Position numbers and translations under genes: made by a program. DNA of 64,000 nt. Origin: Pirellula sp. (GTDB taxonomy: Bacteria > Planctomycetota > Planctomycetia > Pirellulales > Pirellulaceae). Of this stretch, positions 9,287 through 16,988 are shown piece by piece. The stretch is from positions 1-64,000 of the forward strand of contig JAJTEK010000022.1 of the NCBI GenBank assembly GCA_021299695.1. Reading direction: 5' to 3'. The notes under the pieces were generated by a model that saw only the letters and a list, made by a program, of their open reading frames with translations, was not told the DNA's origin and searched no databases. Numbering within the stretch: position 1 is the first letter of the stretch; each line of letters begins with the position of its first letter.

Positions 9287-9847
9287 ATGACATACGACCA
9301 AGAGCAACTCAAGGCGCTGGTGCGCAAGCACGCCTTGCAGTTCGGGAACTTTACCCTAGCTAGCGGCAAACAGGCCTCCTTTTATCTCGATTGCCGCAAA
9401 GTGACCCTGCACCCTCAGGGGGCCAACTGCATCGCCGCAGGACTCTTGGATCTGATCGAGTCGAGCTTTCCAGGCCAATTGCCCGCTTCGGTCGGCGGCC
9501 TTGCGATCGGGGCCGATCCAATCACCGCGTCGATCGTCGTGCATGCAGGACAACGAGGCTTGCCCCTGCTGGGCTTCATGGTCCGCAAAGAAGCCAAAAC
9601 ACATGGCACAGGCAAGCTGGTCGAAGGGCCCGTCGAGCCGGGCATGAGTTGCGTGATTGTCGAAGACGTCATCACTAGCGGAGGCAGTGCTCTCAAGGCT
9701 GCCGAATCGGCCAAGGACTTCGGTTTGGAAGTCCAAGGCATCTTTGGGGTCATCGATCGGCTCGAAGGGGGCCGCCAAGCGATCGAGCAAGCTGGCTATC
9801 GACTAGCTACTCTCCTGACGATCGACGATTTCCGCGAATCGACCTAG
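9287..9847 (+). CDS. pyrE: Orotate phosphoribosyltransferase PyrE
   Basis: Converts orotate and PRPP to OMP in de novo pyrimidine synthesis. The 186-residue protein shows FGNFTLASGKQASFYLDCR at the N-terminus and the PRPP-binding loop VIVEDVITSGGSAL. The ATG at 9287 is the start of family homology; the frame upstream overlaps the preceding gene and is not conserved. It lies 32 nt after the L,D-transpeptidase gene and converges on a DUF1559 gene, with palindromic repeats between. Confidence 0.92.
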   Translation: MTYDQEQLKALVRKHALQFGNFTLASGKQASFYLDCRKVTLHPQGANCIAAGLLDLIESSFPGQLPASVGGLAIGADPITASIVVHAGQRGLPLLGFMVRKEAKTHGTGKLVEGPVEPGMSCVIVEDVITSGGSALKAAESAKDFGLEVQGIFGVIDRLEGGRQAIEQAGYRLATLLTIDDFREST

Positions 9848-9868
9848 CACCTTTCGGTAGCTGTCAGT

Positions 9869-9904
9869 CTTGGCCCCGCCGGCATAAAGCCGACGGAGGC
9901 CAAG
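9869..9904. repeat. Interspersed palindromic repeat, copy 1
   Basis: A 36-nt element beginning CTTGGCC and ending GGCCAAG, folding into a stem of about 15 bp with one bulge, one mismatch and an ATAAA loop. It is identical in reverse complement to the copy at 50925-50960. Flanking GTAGCTG is also shared, so the real repeat is probably longer. It lies 22 nt after the pyrE stop. Confidence 0.8.
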
Positions 9905-9983
9905 AAGCCCAACCGTCGGGCTTGTCCCGGCGGAGGCGTAACTAAGCAGCTACAGCGGCTCCCCCCTTAGAGCGCTTAATCTA

Positions 9984-10009
9984 TTTCTTCCGCCTCCAGG
10001 CGGAAGAAA
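9984..10009. repeat. Perfect hairpin in the pyrE-DUF1559 gap
   Basis: TTTCTTCCGCC pairs perfectly with GGCGGAAGAAA around a TCCA loop. The A/T-rich ends are inside the stem with no T-tract following on either strand, so it is not a classical intrinsic terminator, though it could still help separate two convergent transcripts. Confidence 0.5.
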
Positions 10010-10054
10010 AAGATGAAATAGCAGAGTGTCGCGAGGCCTTCGGTAGCCGTCAAC

Positions 10055-10091
10055 CTTGGCCCCGGCGGCATAAAGCCGAATGGAGGCCAAG
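10055..10091. repeat. Interspersed palindromic repeat, copy 2
   Basis: A diverged copy of the CTTGGCC...GGCCAAG element in the same orientation as copy 1, with the ATAAA loop kept and the right arm reading GCCGAATGG. It ends 6 nt before the stop codon of the minus-strand DUF1559 gene, so it falls in that gene's 3' untranslated region. Confidence 0.7.
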
Positions 10092-10097
10092 AAGCCA

Positions 10098-11186
10098 CTA
10101 GTCAGGCATTGCGGCCGTGTATCCTTCAGCCATTCCACCCAATGCGCGGTATGTTTGCAAATCGACTGTGTTGGAGATGAAACGAACACTACCGTCTGCC
10201 CCGGCAAAATTGGCTCCTACCGAGTGGTCGCTGGTAAATCCATAATTGTTTTGCCAATCCTGGAAGCAGTTCTCGTAGCCCTTACGCAATGGTACGCCAG
10301 CGGCCTGCGAGCATACTGGGGGCGCATTCAGAGGGATCGCTACCGTAGCGACACTACCATTGAACCAAAACCACCAGTTGTGATCGGTAAATGAGCCGAC
10401 CGACTCGCCGACCATCAAGGTGTTGCTCAGGCCGTCTTTAACCGCCGCGATCAGCGTGTTGCAGGGAACGCCAAGGTTATTGCCTGAGGGTAACGGAGCA
10501 GGTCCAGGTCCTACATACCCGGCAAAAAAGATTCCGTTGCCATTGCCGATCCCATTGCCGTTGTTCTTGAAAAAAGGATCCGAACCAAAGTTTGAATCAC
10601 CGGTGGTAAAGAAATTGCCCCAGGCCCAATTCGAGCCGGCCACCCCTTTGTAGCTAGTCACCGCATATTGCTGACCGTTCGAGGTACGCTGAGCCCGTAA
10701 TGGGAGAACCGTAGGGGTCGTATCGCTCGGACATCGGTACAACGAAATTCGCTGTTGGGCAATCCATGGATTCGAGTTGACCGTCGGAAGCGTCGGTCCA
10801 CCGACATTCCGTGGGTCATTGCTCACATCGCGCGTCATGTCGATATTGCGAAACAAACTATCTTGTTCAATGTAAGGCAAAATGTTGGTCATCCACGAGA
10901 CCTGAGTGGGCGACCAAGGAGCATTGGGCTGAGGATCGGTAACAATGTCGCGACCCACAACAGCATTCCCGACACTTCCTGGCAATTGCTTGCGGGCCGA
11001 CTCGTGATTGATACACGCCAGAGCGATTTGGCGAATGTTGTTCGCACAGGACATCCGACGCGCTGCTTCCCGGGCCGCTTGCACTGCCGGCAACAGAAGC
11101 CCAACCAAGACCCCAATAATCGCAATGACCACGAGCAGTTCGACGAGCGTAAAGCCCCTGCGTCTTTGAATGATGCTACGGTTCAT
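10098..11186 (-). CDS. DUF1559 domain protein with type II pseudopilin N-terminus
   Basis: A 362-residue protein of the large planctomycete DUF1559 family. It has a prepilin peptidase signal ([18 protein letters not shown]) followed by a hydrophobic helix and the usual [15 protein letters not shown] segment; the C-terminus has the family signature ending GADGSVRFIS. It is expected to be cleaved by a prepilin peptidase and placed at the inner membrane or cell surface; the precise function of the family is not known. The ATG at 11186 has GGAGA about 9 nt upstream. A second, separate family member is at 51609. Confidence 0.9.
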   Translation of the reverse strand: MNRSIIQRRRGFTLVELLVVIAIIGVLVGLLLPAVQAAREAARRMSCANNIRQIALACINHESARKQLPGSVGNAVVGRDIVTDPQPNAPWSPTQVSWMTNILPYIEQDSLFRNIDMTRDVSNDPRNVGGPTLPTVNSNPWIAQQRISLYRCPSDTTPTVLPLRAQRTSNGQQYAVTSYKGVAGSNWAWGNFFTTGDSNFGSDPFFKNNGNGIGNGNGIFFAGYVGPGPAPLPSGNNLGVPCNTLIAAVKDGLSNTLMVGESVGSFTDHNWWFWFNGSVATVAIPLNAPPVCSQAAGVPLRKGYENCFQDWQNNYGFTSDHSVGANFAGADGSVRFISNTVDLQTYRALGGMAEGYTAAMPD

Positions 11187-11423
11187 CTGCGTTTCTCCAG
11201 CGGATAAGTTTTTATTGGGCAAAATTGGGTTCAGTCGACTCGCATCCAATCGATGGACTCAAAAGCTCCATGTCCTATCGATTCCGTTCCAGTCTACAGC
11301 AAGCCATTCGACTCGCGTGCTTAATCCTACGGATCCTTGACGTAATGTCAAGAAAAACCAGACGTTACGCTTCTATGCCCACCCCAGATCGCTGCTCGCC
11401 ATTCGGTTCGACCAAAAAGACAC

Positions 11424-11452
11424 TTGACAGTTTCATCAACTGTCGTAAGATT
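11424..11452 (+). promoter_or_regulatory. Candidate promoter and operator of the arsR-like gene
   Basis: A consensus TTGACA at 11424-11429 is followed after 17 nt by AAGATT, a poor -10. GACAGTT and AACTGTC form a perfect 7-bp inverted repeat with a 5-nt spacer at 11426-11444, overlapping the -35. That geometry would let a dimeric repressor such as ArsR block RNA polymerase. This is inferred from position and symmetry only. Confidence 0.45.
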
Positions 11453-11460
11453 CAATCAGT

Positions 11461-11478
11461 CAATCAAGTGGTTGATTG
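11461..11478 (+). promoter_or_regulatory. Second inverted repeat upstream of the arsR-like gene, candidate operator
   Basis: CAATCAA and TTGATTG form a perfect 7-bp inverted repeat with a GTGG spacer, about 61 nt before the start of the ArsR-type gene. AT-rich symmetric sites like this are typical ArsR/SmtB operators, but a chance palindrome cannot be excluded. Confidence 0.45.
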
Positions 11479-11538
11479 TTTTTCTGTCGCAAACGGCAGA
11501 GCAATACAACGCTAGTCAACACTCCGTAGGTAGCATCG

Positions 11539-11934
11539 ATGGAAACAAGCCGAAATGAGGAGGCTTCTGACGATCGCGATTGCTCGGATCTCGAACACCT
11601 CGAGGCCAAGAGTCCGATGCCGCTTCTGGACCAAGAAATTTGCAAGCGAACCGCAGCGATTTTCCGAGCTATGGGCGACGCGAGCCGCCTTCAACTCCTG
11701 GCACTCCTTGCCAAACGAGAAATGTGCGTCACGGAACTCACTGGCCGTCTATCGGACAATCTGCCAGCGATTTCCCAGCGTCTCAAACTCCTTCGCGCCG
11801 AGAGGCTCGTGAGTACCCGTCGCCAGGGCAAGCACATTTACTACTCGCTTGCCGACAACCACATCGCTTCGTTGATCGAAAACGGTCTAGCTCACGGCAG
11901 TGAGACCGACTGTAAGGTTTGCCCACCTACGTAA
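11539..11934 (+). CDS. ArsR/SmtB family transcriptional regulator
   Basis: A 131-residue winged-helix repressor. The sequence shows an alpha-helical N-terminus, RAMGDASRLQLLALLAKREMCV, the recognition helix region NLPAISQRLKLLRAERLV, and the wing TRRQGKHIYYSL. One Cys lies in the EMCVTEL helix and another in the C-terminal CKVC. These, with nearby His residues, could bind a soft metal, most likely Zn(II) or a related ion. It is followed after 58 nt by a histidine-rich protein, which supports metal homeostasis as its job. Two inverted repeats upstream could be its autoregulatory operators. Confidence 0.88.
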   Translation: METSRNEEASDDRDCSDLEHLEAKSPMPLLDQEICKRTAAIFRAMGDASRLQLLALLAKREMCVTELTGRLSDNLPAISQRLKLLRAERLVSTRRQGKHIYYSLADNHIASLIENGLAHGSETDCKVCPPT

Positions 11935-11992
11935 CACTCCGCTGTTTTACCCTTTGTTTTGTCCTTGAAGAAAGAAATTGAGAGATCTGAAA

Positions 11993-12343
11993 ATGTCACA
12001 CCACCACGAAAACCATGACCATGTCCACGGAAAAGACTGCGGGCATACTGCAGTCGAACATAATGGACATATCGACTATCTCCACGATGGACACTTGCAT
12101 CACCCGACCCTCGACGGGGTGATCGAGGAGCATGTCCTGGAGGTCTCGACTCATAACCCGGCCTCCTGCACCGGCGGACATGCCTGCTCGGCCCACCCGG
12201 CCGACCATGTGCACGGACCTGGTTGTGGACATCCAGCGGTCCCTCACGGCGACCACATCGATTACCTTGTCGATGGCCACTTGCACCACCAGCACAATGG
12301 ACACTGCGACGACCATGGAAAGCTCCAGGTCGTCGGACAGTGA
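11993..12343 (+). CDS. Histidine-rich metal-binding protein
   Basis: A 116-residue protein with roughly a quarter His residues and an internal duplication: GKDCGHTAVEHNGHIDYLHDGHLHH is echoed by a second GPGCGHPAVPHGDHIDYLVDGHLHH block (each half about 45 residues). There is no signal peptide or membrane segment, so it is probably a cytoplasmic zinc (or nickel/copper) buffer or metallochaperone. The ATG at 11993 starts the His-rich part; a TTG at 11978 is also in frame. Directly downstream of an ArsR-type regulator, it is probably its regulated target. No transporter is encoded alongside. Confidence 0.8.
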   Translation: MSHHHENHDHVHGKDCGHTAVEHNGHIDYLHDGHLHHPTLDGVIEEHVLEVSTHNPASCTGGHACSAHPADHVHGPGCGHPAVPHGDHIDYLVDGHLHHQHNGHCDDHGKLQVVGQ

Positions 12344-12571
12344 GCTCGGGTCTAGTTCCCCCACGGTCCCCATCTTTGGGAACTCCCTATTCTTCGGAAA
12401 CTGTTTGATCTACTTGTCTTGAATCCGTCTTGACCTGGCTTCCTTCGGTTGTCTATTCTCCGGGGCAGGCCAGGGCAAGTTCGGTAATTCCGGCGAGCTT
12501 GGTCAGCGTTACAGGATAGACCTGCCAAGCGGATTTAGGTTGAGTGCGTTCAACAAGGATGGTTGAGTTCC
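12344..12571. other. Gap with a weak inverted repeat after the His-rich gene
   Basis: AGTTCCC at 12354-12360 pairs with GGGAACT at 12378-12384, with a nested CCC/GGG, just after the His-rich gene. It may end the arsR transcript, but no T-tract follows. The rest of the gap shows nothing recognisable. Confidence 0.3.
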
Positions 12572-13165
12572 ATGTCCACTACGAAAACAGTCTTTACGAC
12601 CGGCGAGGCTGCAAAGATTTGCAAAGTCAGCCAACAGACAATCATCCGTTGCTTTGACAACGGAACACTAAAAGGATTTCGCGTACCCGGGAGCCGATTT
12701 CGTCGTATCCCTCGCGACCATCTCTTTGTCTTTATGAAAGATAACGGGATCCCAACAGACGCCTTGGAAAGCGGCCGAAAGAAGCTCTTGATCGTCGATG
12801 ACGATCAGGACTTGGTCGATCTGATGCGAGACGGTTTTGAACGCGATGGGCGATTCGAAATCCGCACCGCAAACAACGGTTTCGACGCCGGAATGCAAGT
12901 CAAGGAATTTCGCCCCGACTTGGTGGTCCTGGATGTGATGCTACCGGACATCAATGGCCGCGAAGTCTGCCAACGCGTCCGCTCGGATCGCACCATGGAC
13001 ACCGTCAAAATCCTATGCATCTCTGGGATGGTCGAAGCAGACAAGATCGCCGATCTTCGCTCCGCCGGCGCCAACGACTTCATGCAAAAACCCTTCACCA
13101 TCGATCAACTCATCGAGAGGGTTTGCGATCAACTTGAAGTCGATCGGCCTGTCGCTATGGTCTAG
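12572..13165 (+). CDS. Response regulator with N-terminal excisionase/MerR-type HTH and C-terminal receiver domain
   Basis: A 197-residue protein with reversed domain order. Residues 6-55 form a small winged-helix DNA-binding domain (TTGEAAKICKVSQQTI, then the FRVPGSRFRRIP wing). Residues 71-190 form a CheY-type receiver: acidic pocket DDD 76-78, phospho-acceptor Asp121 in VVLDVMLPD, and the conserved Lys in MQKPF. It probably changes transcription on phosphorylation. A TTG at 12563 is in frame and better placed for the AAGGA at 12554; ATG 12572 begins the conserved part. Its stop shares the CTAG with the stop of the convergent kinase gene. No histidine kinase is encoded nearby. Confidence 0.85.
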   Translation: MSTTKTVFTTGEAAKICKVSQQTIIRCFDNGTLKGFRVPGSRFRRIPRDHLFVFMKDNGIPTDALESGRKKLLIVDDDQDLVDLMRDGFERDGRFEIRTANNGFDAGMQVKEFRPDLVVLDVMLPDINGREVCQRVRSDRTMDTVKILCISGMVEADKIADLRSAGANDFMQKPFTIDQLIERVCDQLEVDRPVAMV

Positions 13166-15456
13166 TCGACCTGCTTGGCGACCTCTTCGAAATACTTGCG
13201 GGCCGCAGGATGGTAAGGTAACCCTTGCCATTCGGCGGCCATCTCTTTGGCGATCAGCCCATCGGTCAATCCTTGGGTCTCATAGAGAGCCTTGAGACAC
13301 TCCTGGACCAATCTTGAAGGGGCGTCGCGCCGGACGACCAACAAGGCGGCTGTCGCAAGCGAACTGACTGGAGCTTCGAGACTCCCTCGATACGCACCTG
13401 CTGGAAATTGGTACAGCCGGAACATCGGCTCGGCAAGTGTCATGTTCGGTGCATCGTCGATCGAGAGCAACCGATACTCTCCTGAGCTAATCAACTCCGA
13501 CAATCCAGGTTGCTCGGCCTTGATCACCGCAAACATCGGCAGTCGGCGCTCACGGACCCCAACGGTATTCCAGTCGCTATCGACGACATCAAGGTCCTTC
13601 TCGCTCATGCCAAAATACTTCAGTAGCTTCAAAGACGCCTGGCGTGTTCCGGAATCCTTGCTCCCTAGGACCACCGATTGACCCTTCAAATCGGTGACCT
13701 TGGAAATCTCGGTACCACGGGGGATCAATATGTGGATTGGCTCAAAGAACAATGGGGCCACCACGGCGACCTGATCGGCTCGAACCGTCGATTCTTGCAT
13801 CAATGCGACATCGGCATGCTTGTCGAGCAACTGTTTGAGGTTCTCGACCGACCCGCCCGTTGCCGTTACCGTCGGTTGCCGCCCATTGCCAGTCCGCATC
13901 CGATCGGAGATTTTACCCGCCAAATCGTAGTACATCCCTCCGGGGGATCCCGATGCGATGGTGATTCGATTCGGAAGACTCCAATCGCGGAATTGATCCC
14001 ATAGGGAGTTTCCCAGCAGTCCGATGGCCAATATGCCAGCAGCGGTTGTAAGGAACAGGTTTTGTGCCCATCGTTGAGAGCGGCTAGGCTCGACCTGTCG
14101 CCCTCCGGTCAGGGCTGCGACAATCGGGATATTCGCTATCCAAAAACGGGCCCGCCGCATGAGTGTCGGGGGTCTGGCCTCGATGGGATGCCCGTTGAGG
14201 AATCGTTCCAAATCGTCAGCAAGGTGAGCCGCTGATGCGTAGCGAAGGTGAGGTTGCTTTTCAAGACACTTGCCGACGATCGTCTCTAGATCGACATGGA
14301 TGTTGGCCTGCTGTTGCCGGACCTGAGGCGCCGGCCTATTGATCACCAGCATAATCGTCTGCATCACCGATTCGGCCTGAAAAGGGGGCTTGCCAGTCAG
14401 CAGCGCAAAAAGAATCGCCCCCATGGCATACACATCGGTTGCAATCCCCTGAGCTTCGCTCTTTCCTGCCGCCTGCTCTGGCGACATATAGCTCGGCGTT
14501 CCAATCGTCGCCCCTGTGGCCGTCAAACCTTGTTCGGCACCCATCTGCTTGGCAAGCCCAAAGTCGGTGATCACTACGCGATCGCTCTCATCGATCAGAA
14601 CATTTGCTGGCTTAAGGTCTCGGTGGACCACCCCGAAGGAATGCGCGTAATGGATGGCCCTGGCCACATCCATAACATACTTGACCGCACGCTTGGCCTC
14701 GAGCGGTCCTTCATTGAGGATTTTCGACAAGTCCGTTCCTGGGATATAGTCCATCGAGAAGTAGTGATGGCCGTTGCTCTCACCGCAATGATAGATCGTC
14801 ACGATACTCGGGTGCGTTAACTTCGCGACGCTTCGGGCCTCGCGGTAAAACCGGTCGACTTCGTCGTCGCTGGCCAATGCCCCAGACCGTATCATCTTGA
14901 CGGCCACTTCACGGTTCAATGCCGTTTGAGTCGCCAAATAAACCACCCCCATCCCTCCACGACCTAAGACACGCTGAAGGATGTAGTCTCCAAAACGGCA
15001 TGGCAGGGCGGCTTGGCTGTTCTCGAGCGAGGGAAAATCGGAAATCTTCCCCCCGGATCCTGCAAGCTCCGAAAGGCTGAAGTCGACCTCATCGCTGAGC
15101 AACCGACGAGGCCTCGAGGGCGAGTCGATCGTCGCTGCGTTCGGATCGTATAGGTCTTGCCCTTGTTCCACCACGTCCCCAGAATCCGCGACTTGCTCAG
15201 ACCCGATCGGTTCACCAGCGATCGATCCGACTGTCGAGGCCTCCTGGTCGGCGATTTCTGCCAAGGTCGGGCCAGCCATCTTCTCGATCCAATCGGCCGT
15301 TTCAAGCAACTGGGCCAACCGATCCCGAAACTGTGGGTATTGCCCTAAGAACACTTCGCGGTCGACGACGTTCTCGGCATCATGCGCTCGCAAAAACTCA
15401 AGCAGAATCTCGTCGAATTCCTCGGTCAACTCATCTTCGGATGGATTTTCAGTCAT
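13162..15456 (-). CDS. Ser/Thr protein kinase fused to an extracytoplasmic TAXI-type solute-binding domain
   Basis: A 764-residue transmembrane kinase. Residues 1-150 are an acidic N-terminal region. Residues 156-420 are a Hanks-type kinase: GRGGMG loop (165-170), VAVK Lys187, HRD 278-280, DFG 298-300 and the GTPSYMSPEQ activation segment are all intact, so it should be active. A hydrophobic helix is at about 467-483. Residues 497-760 match TAXI family TRAP-transporter receptors (ITIASGSPGGMYYDLAGKI, TGGSVENL, VALMQ), which bind small carboxylates such as glutamate. I infer a sensor in which outside ligand binding controls inside kinase activity. No TRAP permease genes are present. Confidence 0.85.
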   Translation of the reverse strand: MTENPSEDELTEEFDEILLEFLRAHDAENVVDREVFLGQYPQFRDRLAQLLETADWIEKMAGPTLAEIADQEASTVGSIAGEPIGSEQVADSGDVVEQGQDLYDPNAATIDSPSRPRRLLSDEVDFSLSELAGSGGKISDFPSLENSQAALPCRFGDYILQRVLGRGGMGVVYLATQTALNREVAVKMIRSGALASDDEVDRFYREARSVAKLTHPSIVTIYHCGESNGHHYFSMDYIPGTDLSKILNEGPLEAKRAVKYVMDVARAIHYAHSFGVVHRDLKPANVLIDESDRVVITDFGLAKQMGAEQGLTATGATIGTPSYMSPEQAAGKSEAQGIATDVYAMGAILFALLTGKPPFQAESVMQTIMLVINRPAPQVRQQQANIHVDLETIVGKCLEKQPHLRYASAAHLADDLERFLNGHPIEARPPTLMRRARFWIANIPIVAALTGGRQVEPSRSQRWAQNLFLTTAAGILAIGLLGNSLWDQFRDWSLPNRITIASGSPGGMYYDLAGKISDRMRTGNGRQPTVTATGGSVENLKQLLDKHADVALMQESTVRADQVAVVAPLFFEPIHILIPRGTEISKVTDLKGQSVVLGSKDSGTRQASLKLLKYFGMSEKDLDVVDSDWNTVGVRERRLPMFAVIKAEQPGLSELISSGEYRLLSIDDAPNMTLAEPMFRLYQFPAGAYRGSLEAPVSSLATAALLVVRRDAPSRLVQECLKALYETQGLTDGLIAKEMAAEWQGLPYHPAARKYFEEVAKQVD

Positions 15457-15566
15457 GCAAGACCTGCGCTAGCGGCGCCTCGAAATCACCTGAATTCCCT
15501 CAACTGCTGTCCAAACACCCTGACCACTATACACGATCTGATGCCGTTTTTGATTTTGCGAAGAGC

Positions 15567-16943
15567 CTAAAGCGGCTTGGCAATGCAGTAAATCCGCGTT
15601 GCAGTCCGGATCAAAACCCGATCCCTCAAAATCGCTGGACTGGCCATTCCCATGTCGTCACTCTCGAATTCATTGGTGTGGAGGACCTTGAACTCATCCC
15701 CCGCTTGAATCACAAACGTTTGGCCTTCTTCGTTCAGGCAGAAGATCTTGTCCCCGTAAGCCCACGGTGAGGAGGTAAATGCCCGTCCGTTGGGGATCCG
15801 TTGCCGACTGTATATCTCCTTGCCCGTCGCCGCATCGAAACAGGCGAACAAGCCCGCATCGTAAAGAACATACAAGCGGCCGTGGTACACCAGCGTCGAT
15901 GGGTTGTACGGAGCCCCTTTAGGGACACTCCATGCGATCGACTCCGAGGAGGTCGAACCCTCCGCTAAGCTGATGTCGCCACTCGCACCGGGCTTGATCG
16001 CATAAATAGGTCTTCTCTGGTCGGCGACATAACCCGAGGTCACATAGAGCAATCCCTCTGCCTCGTAAGGTGTCGCAATCGTGATGCTTGACATTCCTTT
16101 CAAAGACCAAAGCAATTTCCCGTCCAAATCGTAGGATCGCACCTGAGACGTTCCAGCCGTAACAATTTCCGTTCGATTCGAATTCTTCCATATAAATGGA
16201 GTCGACCAATTGCTCTTCTCCTCTCGCCCAACCCTCCAAATCTCCTTGCCCGTGGCTGCATCCAAACAGGCTAGATACGAGGCTCGCTCGTTGTCGTTGC
16301 AAAAGTACAGTCGTCCCTCATGCAAAACCGGAGATGCGGCCGCCCCCCATCCCAATCGCGTTGGCAATGCTTCAAGCTCCGATCGCCAAATCTCGTTGCC
16401 ATCGAAGTCCAAACAGAAAATCCCCAAGCTACCAAAGCAACAATAAATCCGCTCGCCGTCGGTCACGGGTGTCTCCGAGGCAAAACTGCTCTTGATGTGG
16501 ATCGAACTCTTGGGAACACCCTGGTGGACTTGCTTTTCCCAAAGTGTCTCGCCAGTCTTTACGTCCAAGCACAGAACTTTCCATTGGTGCTCCGATTCCG
16601 GAGCCTTACGCTCTCCGCCAAAATAAAGCCCCTTCTTGGCCGGCTCGTAAGCCTCCGAACTGATCACCGTCGTCAAGAACACCTTATCGTCCCAAACCAC
16701 CGGCGATGACCAACCACGACCAGCAACATCCTTCTTCCAAACCACATTGCTCGTCGAAGACCACTTGTCGGGCAACTTGCTGTCCAATGCCGCCCCCGCA
16801 TTGACGACTGCCTCGGTGGATATCCCCCGAGACTGCGGTCCGCGAAACTGCGGCCAACGATCCTGGGCTTGGGCCACGCTCAAGATGGCCAGCCCCAACG
16901 AACCGACCGATAAAAACGTTGCAATTCGTTTTGTTGCCACCAT
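15567..16943 (-). CDS. Exported PQQ-type beta-propeller repeat protein
   Basis: About 458 residues with an N-terminal signal peptide (residues 1-27, cleaved near AQAQ) and repeated blades marked by CLDVKTGETLWEKQ, CLDAATGKEIWRV and FDAATGKEIYSR. These are WD-like quinoprotein propeller repeats. The full PQQ-dependent dehydrogenase catalytic residues are not evident, so it is more likely a binding/scaffold propeller than an alcohol dehydrogenase. The ATG at 16943 has GGGAG 6 nt upstream. The Gfo/Idh gene lies 45 nt upstream on the same strand. A second protein of this type is at 40564. Confidence 0.85.
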   Translation of the reverse strand: MVATKRIATFLSVGSLGLAILSVAQAQDRWPQFRGPQSRGISTEAVVNAGAALDSKLPDKWSSTSNVVWKKDVAGRGWSSPVVWDDKVFLTTVISSEAYEPAKKGLYFGGERKAPESEHQWKVLCLDVKTGETLWEKQVHQGVPKSSIHIKSSFASETPVTDGERIYCCFGSLGIFCLDFDGNEIWRSELEALPTRLGWGAAASPVLHEGRLYFCNDNERASYLACLDAATGKEIWRVGREEKSNWSTPFIWKNSNRTEIVTAGTSQVRSYDLDGKLLWSLKGMSSITIATPYEAEGLLYVTSGYVADQRRPIYAIKPGASGDISLAEGSTSSESIAWSVPKGAPYNPSTLVYHGRLYVLYDAGLFACFDAATGKEIYSRQRIPNGRAFTSSPWAYGDKIFCLNEEGQTFVIQAGDEFKVLHTNEFESDDMGMASPAILRDRVLIRTATRIYCIAKPL

Positions 16944-16988
16944 CTTGCTCCCACTACATGGAAAAAAATCGGCTCGCCGAGGCAAATA

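Larger units (their letters stand above)
11187..11538. other. Intergenic region between DUF1559 gene and arsR-like gene
   Basis: A 352-nt gap between divergent genes. The right half carries a -35-like box overlapping one inverted repeat and a second inverted repeat closer to the regulator gene, listed separately. The left half shows nothing I can name. Confidence 0.5.

Noticed and set aside
9984-10009. Intrinsic terminator for pyrE
   Set aside because: Perfect stem but no T-tract on either strand; kept as a hairpin only.
9950-10207. 85-aa minus-strand frame after pyrE
   Set aside because: Overlaps the end of the DUF1559 gene and the palindromic repeats.
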